A stretch of DNA of 64,000 nucleotides from Clostridiales bacterium UBA1206 (GTDB lineage Bacteria > Bacillota > Clostridia > Oscillospirales > CAG-382). The stretch's first letter is position 1, and each line of letters opens with the position of its first letter. The notes beneath the pieces are model-generated. The model did no database searches. It was not told the origin of the DNA and was given only the letters and a program-made list of their open reading frames with translations. The stretch spans positions 1 to 64,000 of the forward strand of contig DBXS01000010.1 in the NCBI GenBank assembly GCA_002310055.1. Direction: 5' to 3'. Position numbers and translations under genes: made by a program. Below are positions 34,301-42,242 of this stretch, piece after piece.

Positions 34301-34585
34301 ATATAAGCGGTGATTTACGCACCCTGAAGATGCGAAAAAAGAGGCTCGGAGGTAGTTTTTACCTCCGAGTATCGTTTTTTGTAAGTTATTGACCCGATCT
34401 CCTCAAGATAAGGTGCTTCAACGAAAAACTCGACTGCCGTACGTCTGTACGCCGACGCTCGTTTTTCGTCGAAAATCGCCAGCTTCTATGCGCTCTCCGG
34501 CGCTTTGAATATAAGCGGCGATTTACGCACCGGTATTATGCAAAAAACGCTCGGAGGTAGTTTTTTACCTCCGAGTATCGTTTTT
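34301..34585. repeat. Duplicated terminator module around a palindrome
   Basis: Copy A begins at 34301 and copy B at 34509. Each opens ATATAAGCGG(T/C)GATTTACGCACC and ends in the same hairpin CTCGGAGGTA/TACCTCCGAG (34345-34369 and 34550-34575) and TATCGTTTTT tail. The 128 bp between hold an imperfect inverted repeat with CGAAAAAC and GTTTTTCG arms and a CGTAC/GTACG stem (about 34427-34474). No gene is supportable here. It looks like a local duplication of the 3' end of the SASP unit or a small mobile element. Confidence 0.75.
34345..34380 (+). terminator. Terminator copy A, after the SASP gene
   Basis: CTCGGAGGTA (34345-34354) pairs with TACCTCCGAG (34360-34369), then TATCGTTTTTT. Confidence 0.88.
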
Positions 34586-34586
34586 A
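34550..34586. terminator. Terminator copy B, before the class-V gene
   Basis: CTCGGAGGTA (34550-34559) pairs with TACCTCCGAG (34566-34575). The minus strand also ends in CGTTTTTTGC, so it can stop the converging desulfurase gene. Confidence 0.85.
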
Positions 34587-34598
34587 TTGGATTTCGTA

Positions 34599-35708
34599 TT
34601 ATATACGCGTTTTCGCCATGGCGGCTATCTCGCGGCAGAAGATCTTCACTTCTTCCGCCGTGTTCTGTTTTCCCAGGCTTACGCGGACGCCGCCGGAAAG
34701 CGTGCCGAGCGCGCGGTGGGCGAGCGGCGCGCAATGGAAGCCGCCCCTCACGCATATCCCTTTGCGCGCAAGGCGTTCGGTGACGTCTTCGCAATCCATG
34801 CCTTCTATATTGAAAAGCAGCACCGGCAGACGTTCTTCGCCCTTATCGGGGCAATATACCGTAACTCCTTTGATATCGCGCAGCGTATCGCACAGCAGAT
34901 CGAACGCCGAAAAATCGGAATAAAGCGAAAATTCGTCCAAAGCCGCCGAAAGCCCCGCGAACAGCGCGACCGCGGGCGTTCCCGCCTCGAGCCGTTCCGG
35001 CAGGAAAGGCGGCATATCCTCATCGAGCGAATACACGCCCGTACCGCCTTCGAGTATCGTGGCGGGCGTGATATCGAGAGCGCGGTTTATAAGCAAAAGC
35101 CCCGTCCCCATCGGACCGCCCAGACCTTTGTGCCCGGCGCAGCATACGATATCGACGCCGGTGCGCTCGAGCGAAACTTCGCGATACCCGGCGGTCTGCG
35201 CCGCGTCGACGACCGCGAGTGCGCCGTTTTCGTGCGCGTGCTTTACGAGCGCGGCGAGCGGGAGCAGTTTTCCGCACACGTTGGACCCGTGCGTGAACAC
35301 GGCTGCGGAAGCGCCTTTGACTTTTCCGGCAAAATCCTCCGCGGCGTCTTTGGCGAGCGCGTCGAAAGATACGAGCTCTATGCGGCCCGCGCCGCGCATT
35401 GAATAGAGCGGGCGGCACGCAGCGTTGTGTTCAAGGTTGGAAAGCAGGACTTTTCCGCTATTTATATATCCTTTGACCGCCATATTCAGCGCCGCCGTGC
35501 AGGAAGGCGCGAGTATCACGCGCTCCGGATCGGTGCCGAACGCGCGTGCCGCTTTTTCGCGGCATTCGTACATAATCTTCGCCGCGCGCATAGCGGGCGC
35601 GTGGCCTCCCCTGCCCGGGTTGCCGCAAGAGCGCATAGCTTCCGCAACGGCGCGCACCGCCGCCGGGCTTTTGGGGTACGAAGTGGCGGCGTTGTCGAAA
35701 TATATCAT
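34599..35708 (-). CDS. Class-V aminotransferase/cysteine desulfurase family protein
   Basis: A 369-residue fold-type I PLP enzyme of the EF2568-like branch. The N-terminus MIYFDNAATSYPKSP, the PLP lysine in CCAGHKGLGGPMGTGLL, and the closing RGGFHCAPLAHRALGT with a Cys near the C-terminus are typical. ATG 35708 overlaps the stop of the DUF3343 gene (ATGA). This subtype is associated with selenium-dependent hydroxylase and SelD-linked loci in other genomes. Neither SelD nor a molybdenum hydroxylase gene is in the window. A longer in-frame start runs across DUF3343 and is rejected. Confidence 0.88.
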   Translation of the reverse strand: MIYFDNAATSYPKSPAAVRAVAEAMRSCGNPGRGGHAPAMRAAKIMYECREKAARAFGTDPERVILAPSCTAALNMAVKGYINSGKVLLSNLEHNAACRPLYSMRGAGRIELVSFDALAKDAAEDFAGKVKGASAAVFTHGSNVCGKLLPLAALVKHAHENGALAVVDAAQTAGYREVSLERTGVDIVCCAGHKGLGGPMGTGLLLINRALDITPATILEGGTGVYSLDEDMPPFLPERLEAGTPAVALFAGLSAALDEFSLYSDFSAFDLLCDTLRDIKGVTVYCPDKGEERLPVLLFNIEGMDCEDVTERLARKGICVRGGFHCAPLAHRALGTLSGGVRVSLGKQNTAEEVKIFCREIAAMAKTRI

Positions 35709-35935
35709 CCACGCCGCCTCTCGTCCACGGCGCCGATCACGTTTATCCCGCTTTGCGCAAGGATCTTGAGCGCCGTTTCGCGGTCGCCGTATAATTCCAC
35801 TCCGTAACCGCAGCCGCGCACTTTTTCCACGTCGGGCGATTTTACGGGGTACGCGCGCATCCCTTCCGCCGCGAGTATCCCCGCCGCTTTGTACGCGTAG
35901 GTGACGGAGGTCAGCACCAGGGTACATTTGTTCAT
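35705..35935 (-). CDS. DUF3343 protein, candidate Se/S carrier
   Basis: A 76-residue protein of the DUF3343 family, described as a putative Se/S carrier-like domain. The pattern TLVLTSVTYAYKAAGIL, then VKSPDVEKVRGCGYGVELYG carries a Cys near residue 42. It is translationally coupled to the class-V gene. The pair resembles a sulfur or selenium relay, with the desulfurase as donor and DUF3343 as acceptor, but that chemistry is not proven for this pair. Promoter TTGCAT-17-TATAAT at 35957-35985. Confidence 0.82.
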   Translation of the reverse strand: MNKCTLVLTSVTYAYKAAGILAAEGMRAYPVKSPDVEKVRGCGYGVELYGDRETALKILAQSGINVIGAVDERRRG

Positions 35936-35956
35936 TCTGCATCACTCCTTCGCTAC

Positions 35957-35985
35957 ATTATATGAAATATGCCGGGCAGATGCAA
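35957..35985 (-). promoter_or_regulatory. Promoter for DUF3343 and the class-V gene
   Basis: Minus strand TTGCAT (35985-35980) and TATAAT (35962-35957) with a 17-bp spacer. Confidence 0.7.
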
Positions 35986-35987
35986 AA

Positions 35988-36016
35988 TAAAAGCTCCGCG
36001 GCGTTCGGCGCGGAGC
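35988..36016 (-). terminator. Terminator of the SLOG gene
   Basis: GCTCCGCG (35993-36000) pairs with CGCGGAGC (36009-36016); the minus strand continues as TTTTATTTT. Confidence 0.8.
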
Positions 36017-36023
36017 GTTACAT

Positions 36024-36356
36024 TCATTTATTCAGTTTCATCACCTTGAGCGGTTTCTTCACTCGGCGGGCGTATTTGATGGTATACGCCGTGCCGGGCG
36101 AGCTGCCGTCCCAGAAAGCGAGCACCAGATCGGCGAGATCGACTATGCGCTTGTTGCGCACCAGCGGCGCCGCCTTGCCGTGGCGGTCGTAATCCGGGCG
36201 GATGATATGCTTGGAAATACCGCGGCTGTCCGCGCAGCGCTCGGCGGACCGGTCGACGCCCGCGGCGCCGCCGGTGATTATCTCGGTGGCGCCCTGCGGG
36301 ATGTATTTTGCGATATCGGAATTTATGCCTCTGGAACCGATCACGGCGACTTTCAT
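36024..36356 (-). CDS. SLOG-family (DUF2493-like) protein
   Basis: A 110-residue Rossmann-like protein with MKVAVIGSRGIN at the N-terminus and IITGGAAGVDRSAERCA, followed by ADLVLAFWDGSSPGTAYTIKYARR. The motif set matches the YspA/cpYpsA-related SLOG families, which bind nucleotides or small ligands such as ADP-ribose derivatives. The precise role is unknown. It is monocistronic with a perfect promoter and a hairpin terminator. Confidence 0.8.
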   Translation of the reverse strand: MKVAVIGSRGINSDIAKYIPQGATEIITGGAAGVDRSAERCADSRGISKHIIRPDYDRHGKAAPLVRNKRIVDLADLVLAFWDGSSPGTAYTIKYARRVKKPLKVMKLNK

Positions 36357-36387
36357 AATACTGCGCTCCCTTGTTTTCGTACTTTCG

Positions 36388-36416
36388 ATTATACTTTATA
36401 AGCGCCGGTTTGTCAA
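36388..36416 (-). promoter_or_regulatory. Promoter for the SLOG gene
   Basis: Minus strand TTGACA (36416-36411) and TATAAT (36393-36388) with a 17-bp spacer. Confidence 0.85.
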
Positions 36417-36484
36417 TACGCGGTTTTGTTATGAAAATGAGTTTTAAAAGGTGCGAAAATATGCAAAAAAATATTCAAAAGCTA

Positions 36485-36513
36485 TTGACAAAGCGGCCGC
36501 GTTTGTGTATAAT
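36485..36513 (+). promoter_or_regulatory. Promoter for rpmG-secE-nusG-rplK-rplA
   Basis: TTGACA (36485-36490) and TATAAT (36508-36513) with a 17-bp spacer. A 110-nt leader follows, holding a small hairpin CCTCT...AGAGG then GCTTTTT (36521-36544) that might attenuate. Confidence 0.85.
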
Positions 36514-36624
36514 GGCTTTACCTCTGCGAAAAGAGGGCTTTTTCCCTTATGCTCACGGTTTTTTCGATTTCCGCCGCGGGCGTTTTACAGAGGGAGGTTA
36601 CATTAATATGGAGGTGCCGAAAAA

Positions 36625-36774
36625 ATGAGAGTTAAGATCACAATGGTTTGCAGCGAATGCAAACAGAGGAACTACGACACTGTCAAGAACAAAAAGAACG
36701 ACCCGGACAGACTTGAAATGAAAAAATACTGCAAGTTCTGCCGCAAACACACTCTTCATAAAGAGAGCAAGTAA
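36625..36774 (+). CDS. rpmG: 50S ribosomal protein L33
   Basis: A 49-residue L33 starting at ATG 36625 and ending TAA 36774. It retains the zinc-binding CSEC near residue 9 and CKFC near 36, the Cys-containing type. GGAGGTG lies 8 bp upstream. It is the first gene of the secE-nusG operon, as in Bacillus. L33 is near the E site of the 50S subunit. Confidence 0.95.
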   Translation: MRVKITMVCSECKQRNYDTVKNKKNDPDRLEMKKYCKFCRKHTLHKESK

Positions 36775-36786
36775 GGGGTACGCGCA

Positions 36787-36996
36787 ATGGCAGAAAACGA
36801 AAAGAAAACCAACCGTATCGTCAAGTTCTTCAGGGATTTGAGAAGCGAAAGAAAGAAAGTCACCTGGCCCACCGTCAAAGAGACCACCAAACAGACCGGC
36901 GTCGTTATAGTGGAGCTCATAGCCGTGGCCGCCATAGTCGGCGTTCTCGACCTCGCTTTCAGCAAGCTCTTCATGTGGCTTGCGCAGATTATCTGA
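36787..36996 (+). CDS. secE: Preprotein translocase subunit SecE
   Basis: A 69-residue SecE of the short Gram-positive type. The amphipathic portion FFRDLRSERKKVTWPTVKETTKQT is followed by one membrane helix (VVIVELIAVAAIVGVLDLAF). It stabilises SecY in the Sec channel. It lies between rpmG and nusG, as usual. Confidence 0.95.
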   Translation: MAENEKKTNRIVKFFRDLRSERKKVTWPTVKETTKQTGVVIVELIAVAAIVGVLDLAFSKLFMWLAQII

Positions 36997-37011
36997 CGGG
37001 GGCGGTCCGCA

Positions 37012-37545
37012 ATGGCGATCGCAAGTGATTCCACTCCCCGCTGGTATGTAATTCACACATATTCCGGCTACGAAAGCAAAGTCGCCGGCAATATCGAAAA
37101 GATCGTGGAAAACCGCGGTTTGTCCGATATGATCTTCGACGTAAAGGTCCCGACCGAAAAAGTCGTCGAAGTCACGGGCAGCAACAAAGAAAAGGAAATC
37201 GAACGCAAACTTTTCCCGAGTTATGTTCTGGTCAAAATGATCATGAACGACGTAAGTTGGCACATCATACGCAACACCACCGGCGTGACGGGTTTCGTCG
37301 GCCCGGGATCCAGCCCCGTAGCGCTTTCGGACGCGGAAGTTGAAAAACTGGGTGTGGAAACCAAGGTCATAGAGATCAAGTTCGCCGTGGGCGACAACGT
37401 GCGTATCACCGGCGGCGCGCTCACCGGGCTCATAGGGCTCGTCGAGGCGATATCCGACGATAAGCAGAAAGTCAGCGTAAGCGCCAACATGTTCGGCCGC
37501 GAAACCAAAGTAGAAATAGACGTTTCGCAGGTCGCGCCGCTATAA
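37012..37545 (+). CDS. nusG: Transcription antitermination factor NusG
   Basis: A 177-residue NusG with an NGN domain (PRWYVIHTYSGYESKVAGNIEK, then FPSYVLVKM) and a C-terminal KOW domain (FAVGDNVRITGGALTGLIGLVEA). It binds RNA polymerase, promotes processivity and links transcription to ribosomes. The N-terminal MAIASDST extends slightly beyond the core. The ATG at 37012 follows GGGGGCGG. Confidence 0.96.
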   Translation: MAIASDSTPRWYVIHTYSGYESKVAGNIEKIVENRGLSDMIFDVKVPTEKVVEVTGSNKEKEIERKLFPSYVLVKMIMNDVSWHIIRNTTGVTGFVGPGSSPVALSDAEVEKLGVETKVIEIKFAVGDNVRITGGALTGLIGLVEAISDDKQKVSVSANMFGRETKVEIDVSQVAPL

Positions 37546-37594
37546 AATCGGCAAAACGGCCGGCGGGAATATTGCCGTTTCCGCGTATATACGG

Positions 37595-37640
37595 CCGTGT
37601 GGGAGGGACAAAGTCCCGTAAAATTCTACCACATTCGGAG
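37595..37640 (+). promoter_or_regulatory. Possible L1-binding mRNA leader before rplK
   Basis: In the gap between nusG and rplK, GTGTGG near 37600 pairs with CCACAT near 37630 across an inner AGGGAC/GTCCC stem. This resembles the leader hairpins that precede L11-L1 operons and are bound by L1 for autoregulation. The assignment is by resemblance. Confidence 0.5.
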
Positions 37641-37651
37641 GTGTAAAAACA

Positions 37652-38077
37652 ATGGCAAAGAAAATTATAGGTTTTATCAAACTTCAGCTCCCCGCAGGTA
37701 AAGCGACTCCGCAGCCGCCCGTAGGCCCCGCCCTCGGTCAGTACGGCGTTGCCATCCCTATGTTCACCAAGGAATTCAATGAACGCACCAAGAACGATAT
37801 CGGTCTCATAATCCCGGTAGTCATCACCGTTTACGCCGACCGTACGTTCTCCTTCATCACCAAGACTCCGCCCGCAGCCGTCCTCATCAAAAAGGCCTGC
37901 AATATCGAAAGCGGATCCGCTACTCCCAATTCCAACAAAGTGGCTAAGATCACCAAAGATCAGATCAAACAGATAGCCGAAACCAAAATGCCCGACCTCA
38001 ACGCCGCTTCGCTCGAAGCCGCGATGAGCATGATCGCCGGCACCGCCCGCAGCATGGGCGTTGAAGTTATAGACTAA
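37652..38077 (+). CDS. rplK: 50S ribosomal protein L11
   Basis: A 141-residue L11. The N-terminal part [29 protein letters not shown] and the C-terminal [22 protein letters not shown] are canonical. It forms the GTPase-associated centre with 23S rRNA and is the target of thiostrepton and RelA signalling. GGAGG lies before ATG 37652. Confidence 0.97.
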   Translation: MAKKIIGFIKLQLPAGKATPQPPVGPALGQYGVAIPMFTKEFNERTKNDIGLIIPVVITVYADRTFSFITKTPPAAVLIKKACNIESGSATPNSNKVAKITKDQIKQIAETKMPDLNAASLEAAMSMIAGTARSMGVEVID

Positions 38078-38091
38078 GGGGGAGCGCAACG

Positions 38092-38784
38092 ATGAAAAGA
38101 GGTAAAAATTACAACAGCGCCGCAGCCGCAGTGGAAAAACTCAAGGTTTACGATTCCGCAGAAGCGCTCGCGCTCGCATGCAGCATTTCCAAAGCAAAAT
38201 TCGACGAAACCGTTGAAGTTCACGTTCGCCTGGGCGTCGACTCGCGTCACGCAGACCAGCAGGTCAGAGGCGCCGTGGTGCTTCCCAACGGCACCGGCAA
38301 GACCGTAAGAACTCTCGTCTTCGCCAAAGGCGATAAAGCCAAGGCAGCCGAAGAAGCCGGTTCCGATTTCGTCGGCGCCGAAGATCTCGTCCAGAAGATC
38401 CAGAAAGAAAACTGGTTCGATTACGACGTGGTCATCGCCACTCCCGATATGATGGGCGTCATCGGCCGTCTGGGCCGTGTGCTCGGTCCCAAAGGCCTTA
38501 TGCCTAACCCCAAGGCCGGCACCGTCACCATGGATATCGAAAAAGCGGTCAAAGAAGCCAAAGCCGGTAAGATAGAATACCGTCTTGACAAGACCAACAT
38601 CATCCACTGCCCCATAGGCAAAGTTTCGTTCGGAGCCGAAAAACTGCAGGAAAACTTCGTCACCCTGCTCGGCGCCATCATCAAAGCCAAGCCCGCCGCA
38701 GCTAAAGGTCAGTATATCAAATCCTGCACCGTAGCTTCCACCATGGGCCCCGGCATAAAGATCAACACCGCTAAGATCATCTGA
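38092..38784 (+). CDS. rplA: 50S ribosomal protein L1
   Basis: A 230-residue L1. [46 protein letters not shown] and [17 protein letters not shown] are signature segments. L1 binds the mobile L1 stalk of 23S rRNA and its own mRNA leader. It follows rplK by 14 bp; the next pair, rplJ-rplL, has its own promoter. Confidence 0.97.
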   Translation: MKRGKNYNSAAAAVEKLKVYDSAEALALACSISKAKFDETVEVHVRLGVDSRHADQQVRGAVVLPNGTGKTVRTLVFAKGDKAKAAEEAGSDFVGAEDLVQKIQKENWFDYDVVIATPDMMGVIGRLGRVLGPKGLMPNPKAGTVTMDIEKAVKEAKAGKIEYRLDKTNIIHCPIGKVSFGAEKLQENFVTLLGAIIKAKPAAAKGQYIKSCTVASTMGPGIKINTAKII

Positions 38785-38813
38785 TTTTAAGTTTGATTTT
38801 TATAAAAAAAGTC

Positions 38814-38842
38814 TTGACAACCCGCAAATAATATGTTATATT
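38814..38842 (+). promoter_or_regulatory. Promoter for rplJ-rplL
   Basis: TTGACA (38814-38819) and TATATT (38837-38842) with a 17-bp spacer, 175 bp before rplJ. Confidence 0.85.
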
Positions 38843-38849
38843 ATTCGGG

Positions 38850-39010
38850 CTGAATAAAAAGTTCGCAGACAGCAGGTACGTTCGTTCAAAGGCAAAAGCC
38901 GCCGGCCGAGAACAGTTTTAAGCTTTTTCACAAGGTTTTAAAATGCTCTCACGGCGCTGTCGCCCGCGGGAGCATTTCCTGTTGTATGCCCCAAAATTTA
39001 CCCGGAGGTG
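38850..39010 (+). ncRNA. Ribosomal L10 leader
   Basis: The transcript leader contains TTCGCAGACAGCAGGTACGTTCGTTCAAAG (split here for length: GCAGACAGCAGG and TACGTTCGTTC), a pattern typical of the L10 leader bound by the L10-(L12)4 complex. A late stem, AAATGCTC and GAGCATTT (38941-38976), could serve as a regulatory hairpin before the ribosome-binding site GGAGGTG at 39004-39010. The family label is by eye. Confidence 0.72.
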
Positions 39011-39017
39011 AAACCAT

Positions 39018-39551
39018 TTGGCAAACGCACAGATCCTTGAACAAAAGAAGCAGATCGTCGCCGATCTTGTCGAAAAGATCAAAAATTCGGCAGCAGGCGT
39101 TATTGTGGATTACAAGGGTATCACCGTTGAAGACGACACTAAGCTCCGCGCTGATTTGAGAAAAGCCAACGTCGAGTATATGGTCGTCAAAAACACCCTC
39201 ACGTCCAAAGCGTGCGACATCATAGGGTTCGAGAACATCAAAAAAGTGCTCGAGGGAATGACCGCTATAGCGATTTCCGAAAAAGACCCCGTCGCCGCCG
39301 CAAAGATCATTGACGAATATGCGTCCAAGCACGACAACTACCAGATCAAAGCCGGCTTTTGCGAAGGCAAAGAGCTCAACGTCGACGAAGTAAAAGAACT
39401 CGCCAAGACGCCCAGCTTCGAAGCACTCATCGCCAAAATGCTCGGTTCTCTGCAGTCTTCGCTCTACAACCTCGCTTACGTTCTGCAGGCGATCGTTGAC
39501 AAAGACGGCAGCGCCGCTCCCGCAGAAGAAGCGGCTCCCGCAGCCGAATGA
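39018..39551 (+). CDS. rplJ: 50S ribosomal protein L10
   Basis: A 177-residue L10 starting with TTG at 39018 (the only start placed well behind GGAGGTG). It has SAAGVIVDYKGITVEDDTKLRADLRKANVEYMVVKNTL, then a helical C-terminus that holds L7/L12 dimers. It ends in an Ala/Glu-rich tail. The rare TTG start may tune its level, since L10 is autoregulated. Confidence 0.96.
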   Translation: MANAQILEQKKQIVADLVEKIKNSAAGVIVDYKGITVEDDTKLRADLRKANVEYMVVKNTLTSKACDIIGFENIKKVLEGMTAIAISEKDPVAAAKIIDEYASKHDNYQIKAGFCEGKELNVDEVKELAKTPSFEALIAKMLGSLQSSLYNLAYVLQAIVDKDGSAAPAEEAAPAAE

Positions 39552-39593
39552 TCGGCAAAATCATTTATTTAAAATAACGGAGGAATTATTATC

Positions 39594-39974
39594 ATGGCTA
39601 ATGAAAAAACCACTCAGATCCTTGAACTCGTAAAATCTATGACCATTCTCGAAGTTGCCGATCTCGTTAAGGCGCTCGAAGAAGAATTCGGCGTTTCCGC
39701 AGCCCCCGTGGCAGTCGCAGCAGGCCCCGCAGCCGCAGCCGCTCCCGCCGCTGAAGAAAAGACCGAATTTGACGTTGAACTCACCGGCTTCGACGCCGCT
39801 GCCAAGCTCAAAGTCATCAAAGCCGTCAAAGACATCACCGGCCTTTCGCTCGGCGAAGCCAAAGATCTTGTTACCGCTGCTCCCAAAGCCGTTAAGACCG
39901 GCGTTTCCAAGGAAGAAGCCGAAGATCTTAAGAAACAGCTCGAAGAAGTCGGCGCTCAGATCACCATTAAGTAA
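39594..39974 (+). CDS. rplL: 50S ribosomal protein L7/L12
   Basis: A 126-residue stalk protein. The N-terminal dimerisation helix is [26 protein letters not shown], an Ala-rich hinge follows, and the C-terminal globular domain is [36 protein letters not shown]. It recruits translation factors. AACGGAGG precedes ATG 39594. Confidence 0.97.
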   Translation: MANEKTTQILELVKSMTILEVADLVKALEEEFGVSAAPVAVAAGPAAAAAPAAEEKTEFDVELTGFDAAAKLKVIKAVKDITGLSLGEAKDLVTAAPKAVKTGVSKEEAEDLKKQLEEVGAQITIK

Positions 39975-39994
39975 TATCTTAAAGGTAAAAAACA

Positions 39995-40030
39995 AAGGCA
40001 TAATACGGGCGACCGCATTATGCCTTGTAT
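39995..40030 (+). terminator. Hairpin after rplL
   Basis: AAGGCATAAT (39995-40004) pairs with ATTATGCCTT (40017-40026), then GTATTTTATT. It overlaps the region just before the next gene, so read-through may feed the downstream lipoprotein. Confidence 0.7.
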
Positions 40031-40055
40031 TTTATTAAAGCAGAGGTCAAAAGGT

Positions 40056-40988
40056 ATGAAAAAGATTCTTTGCATAATACTTGCGCTCGCCGTCGCAGCG
40101 TGCGCGCTGTGCGCGTGCGCAAAAGAAGGATCGAAAAAAGAAGACGTACGCAAATCGATGTATTCCGAGCTCGAAGCGTTTTACAAAAACAAACGGCCCG
40201 CCGACCTTAACGAGTTATCTTCTCTTTTTGCGTCCGGAGCGGACCTTGGGGAGTTTGACTGCTCGGCGCTGTTTGGAGAAAACGTTTCGGACCCCGATTA
40301 CGTCGCCGCGTACTGCCTACTTAAAAAAGCGGGTCATCCGACGGCGCAGAGCGCAGACGCCGGGACGCGCGTAACGCGTTTGCAAAGCGCGAATATCGAA
40401 ATGCTTTCCACGCGCGAGCTTTACGAGACCGTGCTGGCGCTCACGCTTTACGGCGCGGAGTTCGACAAAGGCGCCGTCGCGCAGAGTCTGATCTTGCGTC
40501 AGGACGAGATATCCGGCGGCTCGTACGACTACCCGCAGACCGGCGGAGGCAGCGCGCGTGTGAGCGCCGAAAACGCCGCATATTCCCTGCTTTGCTATAT
40601 GCTCGTACGCGATTCGGTGCGCACGACCTTGCTTGAAGACGCCCTGCACGATTCCGCGCTGGTTTACTTAGGCAACTGCATAGACGAAAACAATACGGTG
40701 CGCGGCGTTGACGGAAAAGCGAACAGCGCCGTCACGGCTAAAGTGCTCGTAGCCCTTATGGTCTGCGGCGTGCCGCAGAACGGCGAGATAGCCTCCGCGC
40801 TGCTTAACGCGATACACAACTTTGCCGTCTTTAAAAACGGCGCGCTCATCGGCTACCGCGAGACCGAAGACGATGATGCAAAAAGAAGTACCGCCGCGGA
40901 GATAATGTTCTGCGTGACCTGCGCGTTATACGGAAACCCGTATTTCGGCGCAACGCTTTCCCCCGCGGGCGGTACTCAGAATAACTGA
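40056..40988 (+). CDS. Lipoprotein with prenyltransferase/squalene-cyclase-like repeats
   Basis: A 310-residue lipoprotein (signal 1-18, lipobox ALCAC near residue 17). The C-terminal part has short helical repeats that recall alpha/alpha-toroid proteins (ISGGSYDYPQTGGGSARVSAENAAYSLLCYM, VRGVDGKANSAVTAKVLVALMVCG). Such exported proteins often pair with DUF4430 surface modules, but none is adjacent. ATG 40056 is preferred over an in-frame start at 40020 because a signal peptide follows it and the upstream extension lies within the rplL terminator hairpin. Function unknown. Confidence 0.65.
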   Translation: MKKILCIILALAVAACALCACAKEGSKKEDVRKSMYSELEAFYKNKRPADLNELSSLFASGADLGEFDCSALFGENVSDPDYVAAYCLLKKAGHPTAQSADAGTRVTRLQSANIEMLSTRELYETVLALTLYGAEFDKGAVAQSLILRQDEISGGSYDYPQTGGGSARVSAENAAYSLLCYMLVRDSVRTTLLEDALHDSALVYLGNCIDENNTVRGVDGKANSAVTAKVLVALMVCGVPQNGEIASALLNAIHNFAVFKNGALIGYRETEDDDAKRSTAAEIMFCVTCALYGNPYFGATLSPAGGTQNN

Positions 40989-40991
40989 ATA

Positions 40992-42062
40992 TCAGTCGAT
41001 ATTTACGAGTTTGCCCGTTTGTGCGGATTCGTAAATGGCGTCGATCATTTTCATCAGCGTCACTCCGTCCTCTGCGGGAGCGCGGCATTCTTCCTTGCCC
41101 TGCGCGCAGTCGACGAAGTGGCGTATTTCGTTTTCAAAGAGCCCGTTGAACGCCAGCGCGGTATTCCCGCTCGGGCGCACATCCACGAGCATACCGTTCA
41201 TATCGGTATAGAATTCTATCTGCGGATCGATCCTCGCGCCAGACTTGGTGCCGAACAGCTCGATATTGCCGATATCCTGTTTGATATTGAGGTTGAACGA
41301 GGCTTCGACGCTGAGCGTGAGACCGTTGTCGAACTTTATTATCGCGCCCACAAAGTCTTCTACGTCGTATTTGAATTCCTTTACGGCGCTGGAAGTGGAA
41401 GCCATCCAGGTCTGACCGCCGTGCGCGCGGTCGAAGCCCAGATTATCGTATGTGAAGCCATACGCCGAAACGGGCTTTGGATTGTGGCACAGGTAGCGCA
41501 CAAGATCCATAACGTGCACGCCCAGATCAATGAGCGGACCGCCGCCCGAATACGCTTTGTCGCCGAACCATCTGCCCGGGCAGCCGTTGCGGCGCAAATA
41601 GGTCGCCTTGGCGTAATAGATATCGCCCATCGAGCCGGCGTCGATAAAGGTCTTGAGTATGTCGGCGTCGTTGCCGAAACGGCGCACGAAACCTATTTGC
41701 AAAAGCTTGCCGCTCTTCTTTGCGGCGTCGCACATTTCCTGCGCCTCAAAACGATTCATCGCCATGGGCTTTTCGCAGATGACGTTCACGCCCGCGTTCA
41801 GCGCGGCGACAGTGGGCGCCTTGTGGGCGGCGTTCCAGGTGCAGACCGAAACGGCGTCCAGCTTTTCGTTCGCCAGCATATCTTCGTATTTTTCGTACAC
41901 GCGCGCCCCGGGGACTCCCAGCCGCGTACCGAAACGCTTTGCTTTTTCGACGTCCAGGTCGCACAGCGCGACGACTTCGACATCGGGGTGCGCCTTGTAC
42001 CCCGCCATATGGAATTCGGCGATACCGCCGGTGCCTATGATACCTACTTTGAACTTTGCCAT
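40992..42062 (-). CDS. Gfo/Idh/MocA-family oxidoreductase
   Basis: A 356-residue NAD(P)-dependent sugar or inositol dehydrogenase. The Rossmann N-terminus is KVGIIGTGGIAEFHMAGYKAHP. The catalytic EKP motif is in VICEKPMAMNRFEAQEMC, and the GGGPLIDLGVHVMDLVRYLC and GFTYDNLG-type core follow. Members oxidise myo-inositol, glucose-fructose or N-acetyl sugars, so the substrate cannot be assigned. Start ATG 42062 has GGGAGG upstream; the longer in-frame start at 42122 is rejected. Promoter at 42094-42122. Confidence 0.88.
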   Translation of the reverse strand: MAKFKVGIIGTGGIAEFHMAGYKAHPDVEVVALCDLDVEKAKRFGTRLGVPGARVYEKYEDMLANEKLDAVSVCTWNAAHKAPTVAALNAGVNVICEKPMAMNRFEAQEMCDAAKKSGKLLQIGFVRRFGNDADILKTFIDAGSMGDIYYAKATYLRRNGCPGRWFGDKAYSGGGPLIDLGVHVMDLVRYLCHNPKPVSAYGFTYDNLGFDRAHGGQTWMASTSSAVKEFKYDVEDFVGAIIKFDNGLTLSVEASFNLNIKQDIGNIELFGTKSGARIDPQIEFYTDMNGMLVDVRPSGNTALAFNGLFENEIRHFVDCAQGKEECRAPAEDGVTLMKMIDAIYESAQTGKLVNID

Positions 42063-42093
42063 AAAAACGCCTCCCGCTTTATTTCTTTGCCAT

Positions 42094-42122
42094 ATTATAG
42101 CACCGCGCGTGCATTTCGTCAA
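42094..42122 (-). promoter_or_regulatory. Promoter for the oxidoreductase
   Basis: Minus strand TTGACG (42122-42117) and TATAAT (42099-42094) with a 17-bp spacer. Confidence 0.78.
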
Positions 42123-42139
42123 GAATTTTCAAAAATTTG

Positions 42140-42168
42140 TTGCTTTACGCGGCGGGATATAGTATAAT
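42140..42168 (+). promoter_or_regulatory. Promoter for the two-component system
   Basis: TTGCTT (42140-42145) and TATAAT (42163-42168) with a 17-bp spacer; AAAGGAG precedes ATG 42243. Confidence 0.68.
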
Positions 42169-42242
42169 ATACAAAATATATCATTATAGAGCGGTCGCTT
42201 TTCCGTTTTACGGACTCATAATGAATTCCAAAGGAGCATGAC

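Noticed and set aside
36608..36628. Short ATG frame MEVPKK ending over the rpmG start
   Set aside because: Six codons that merely contain the rpmG ribosome-binding site; no sign of a leader peptide function.
40020..40055. Upstream start for the lipoprotein after rplL
   Set aside because: It lies in the rplL terminator hairpin and would put residues ahead of a clear signal peptide.
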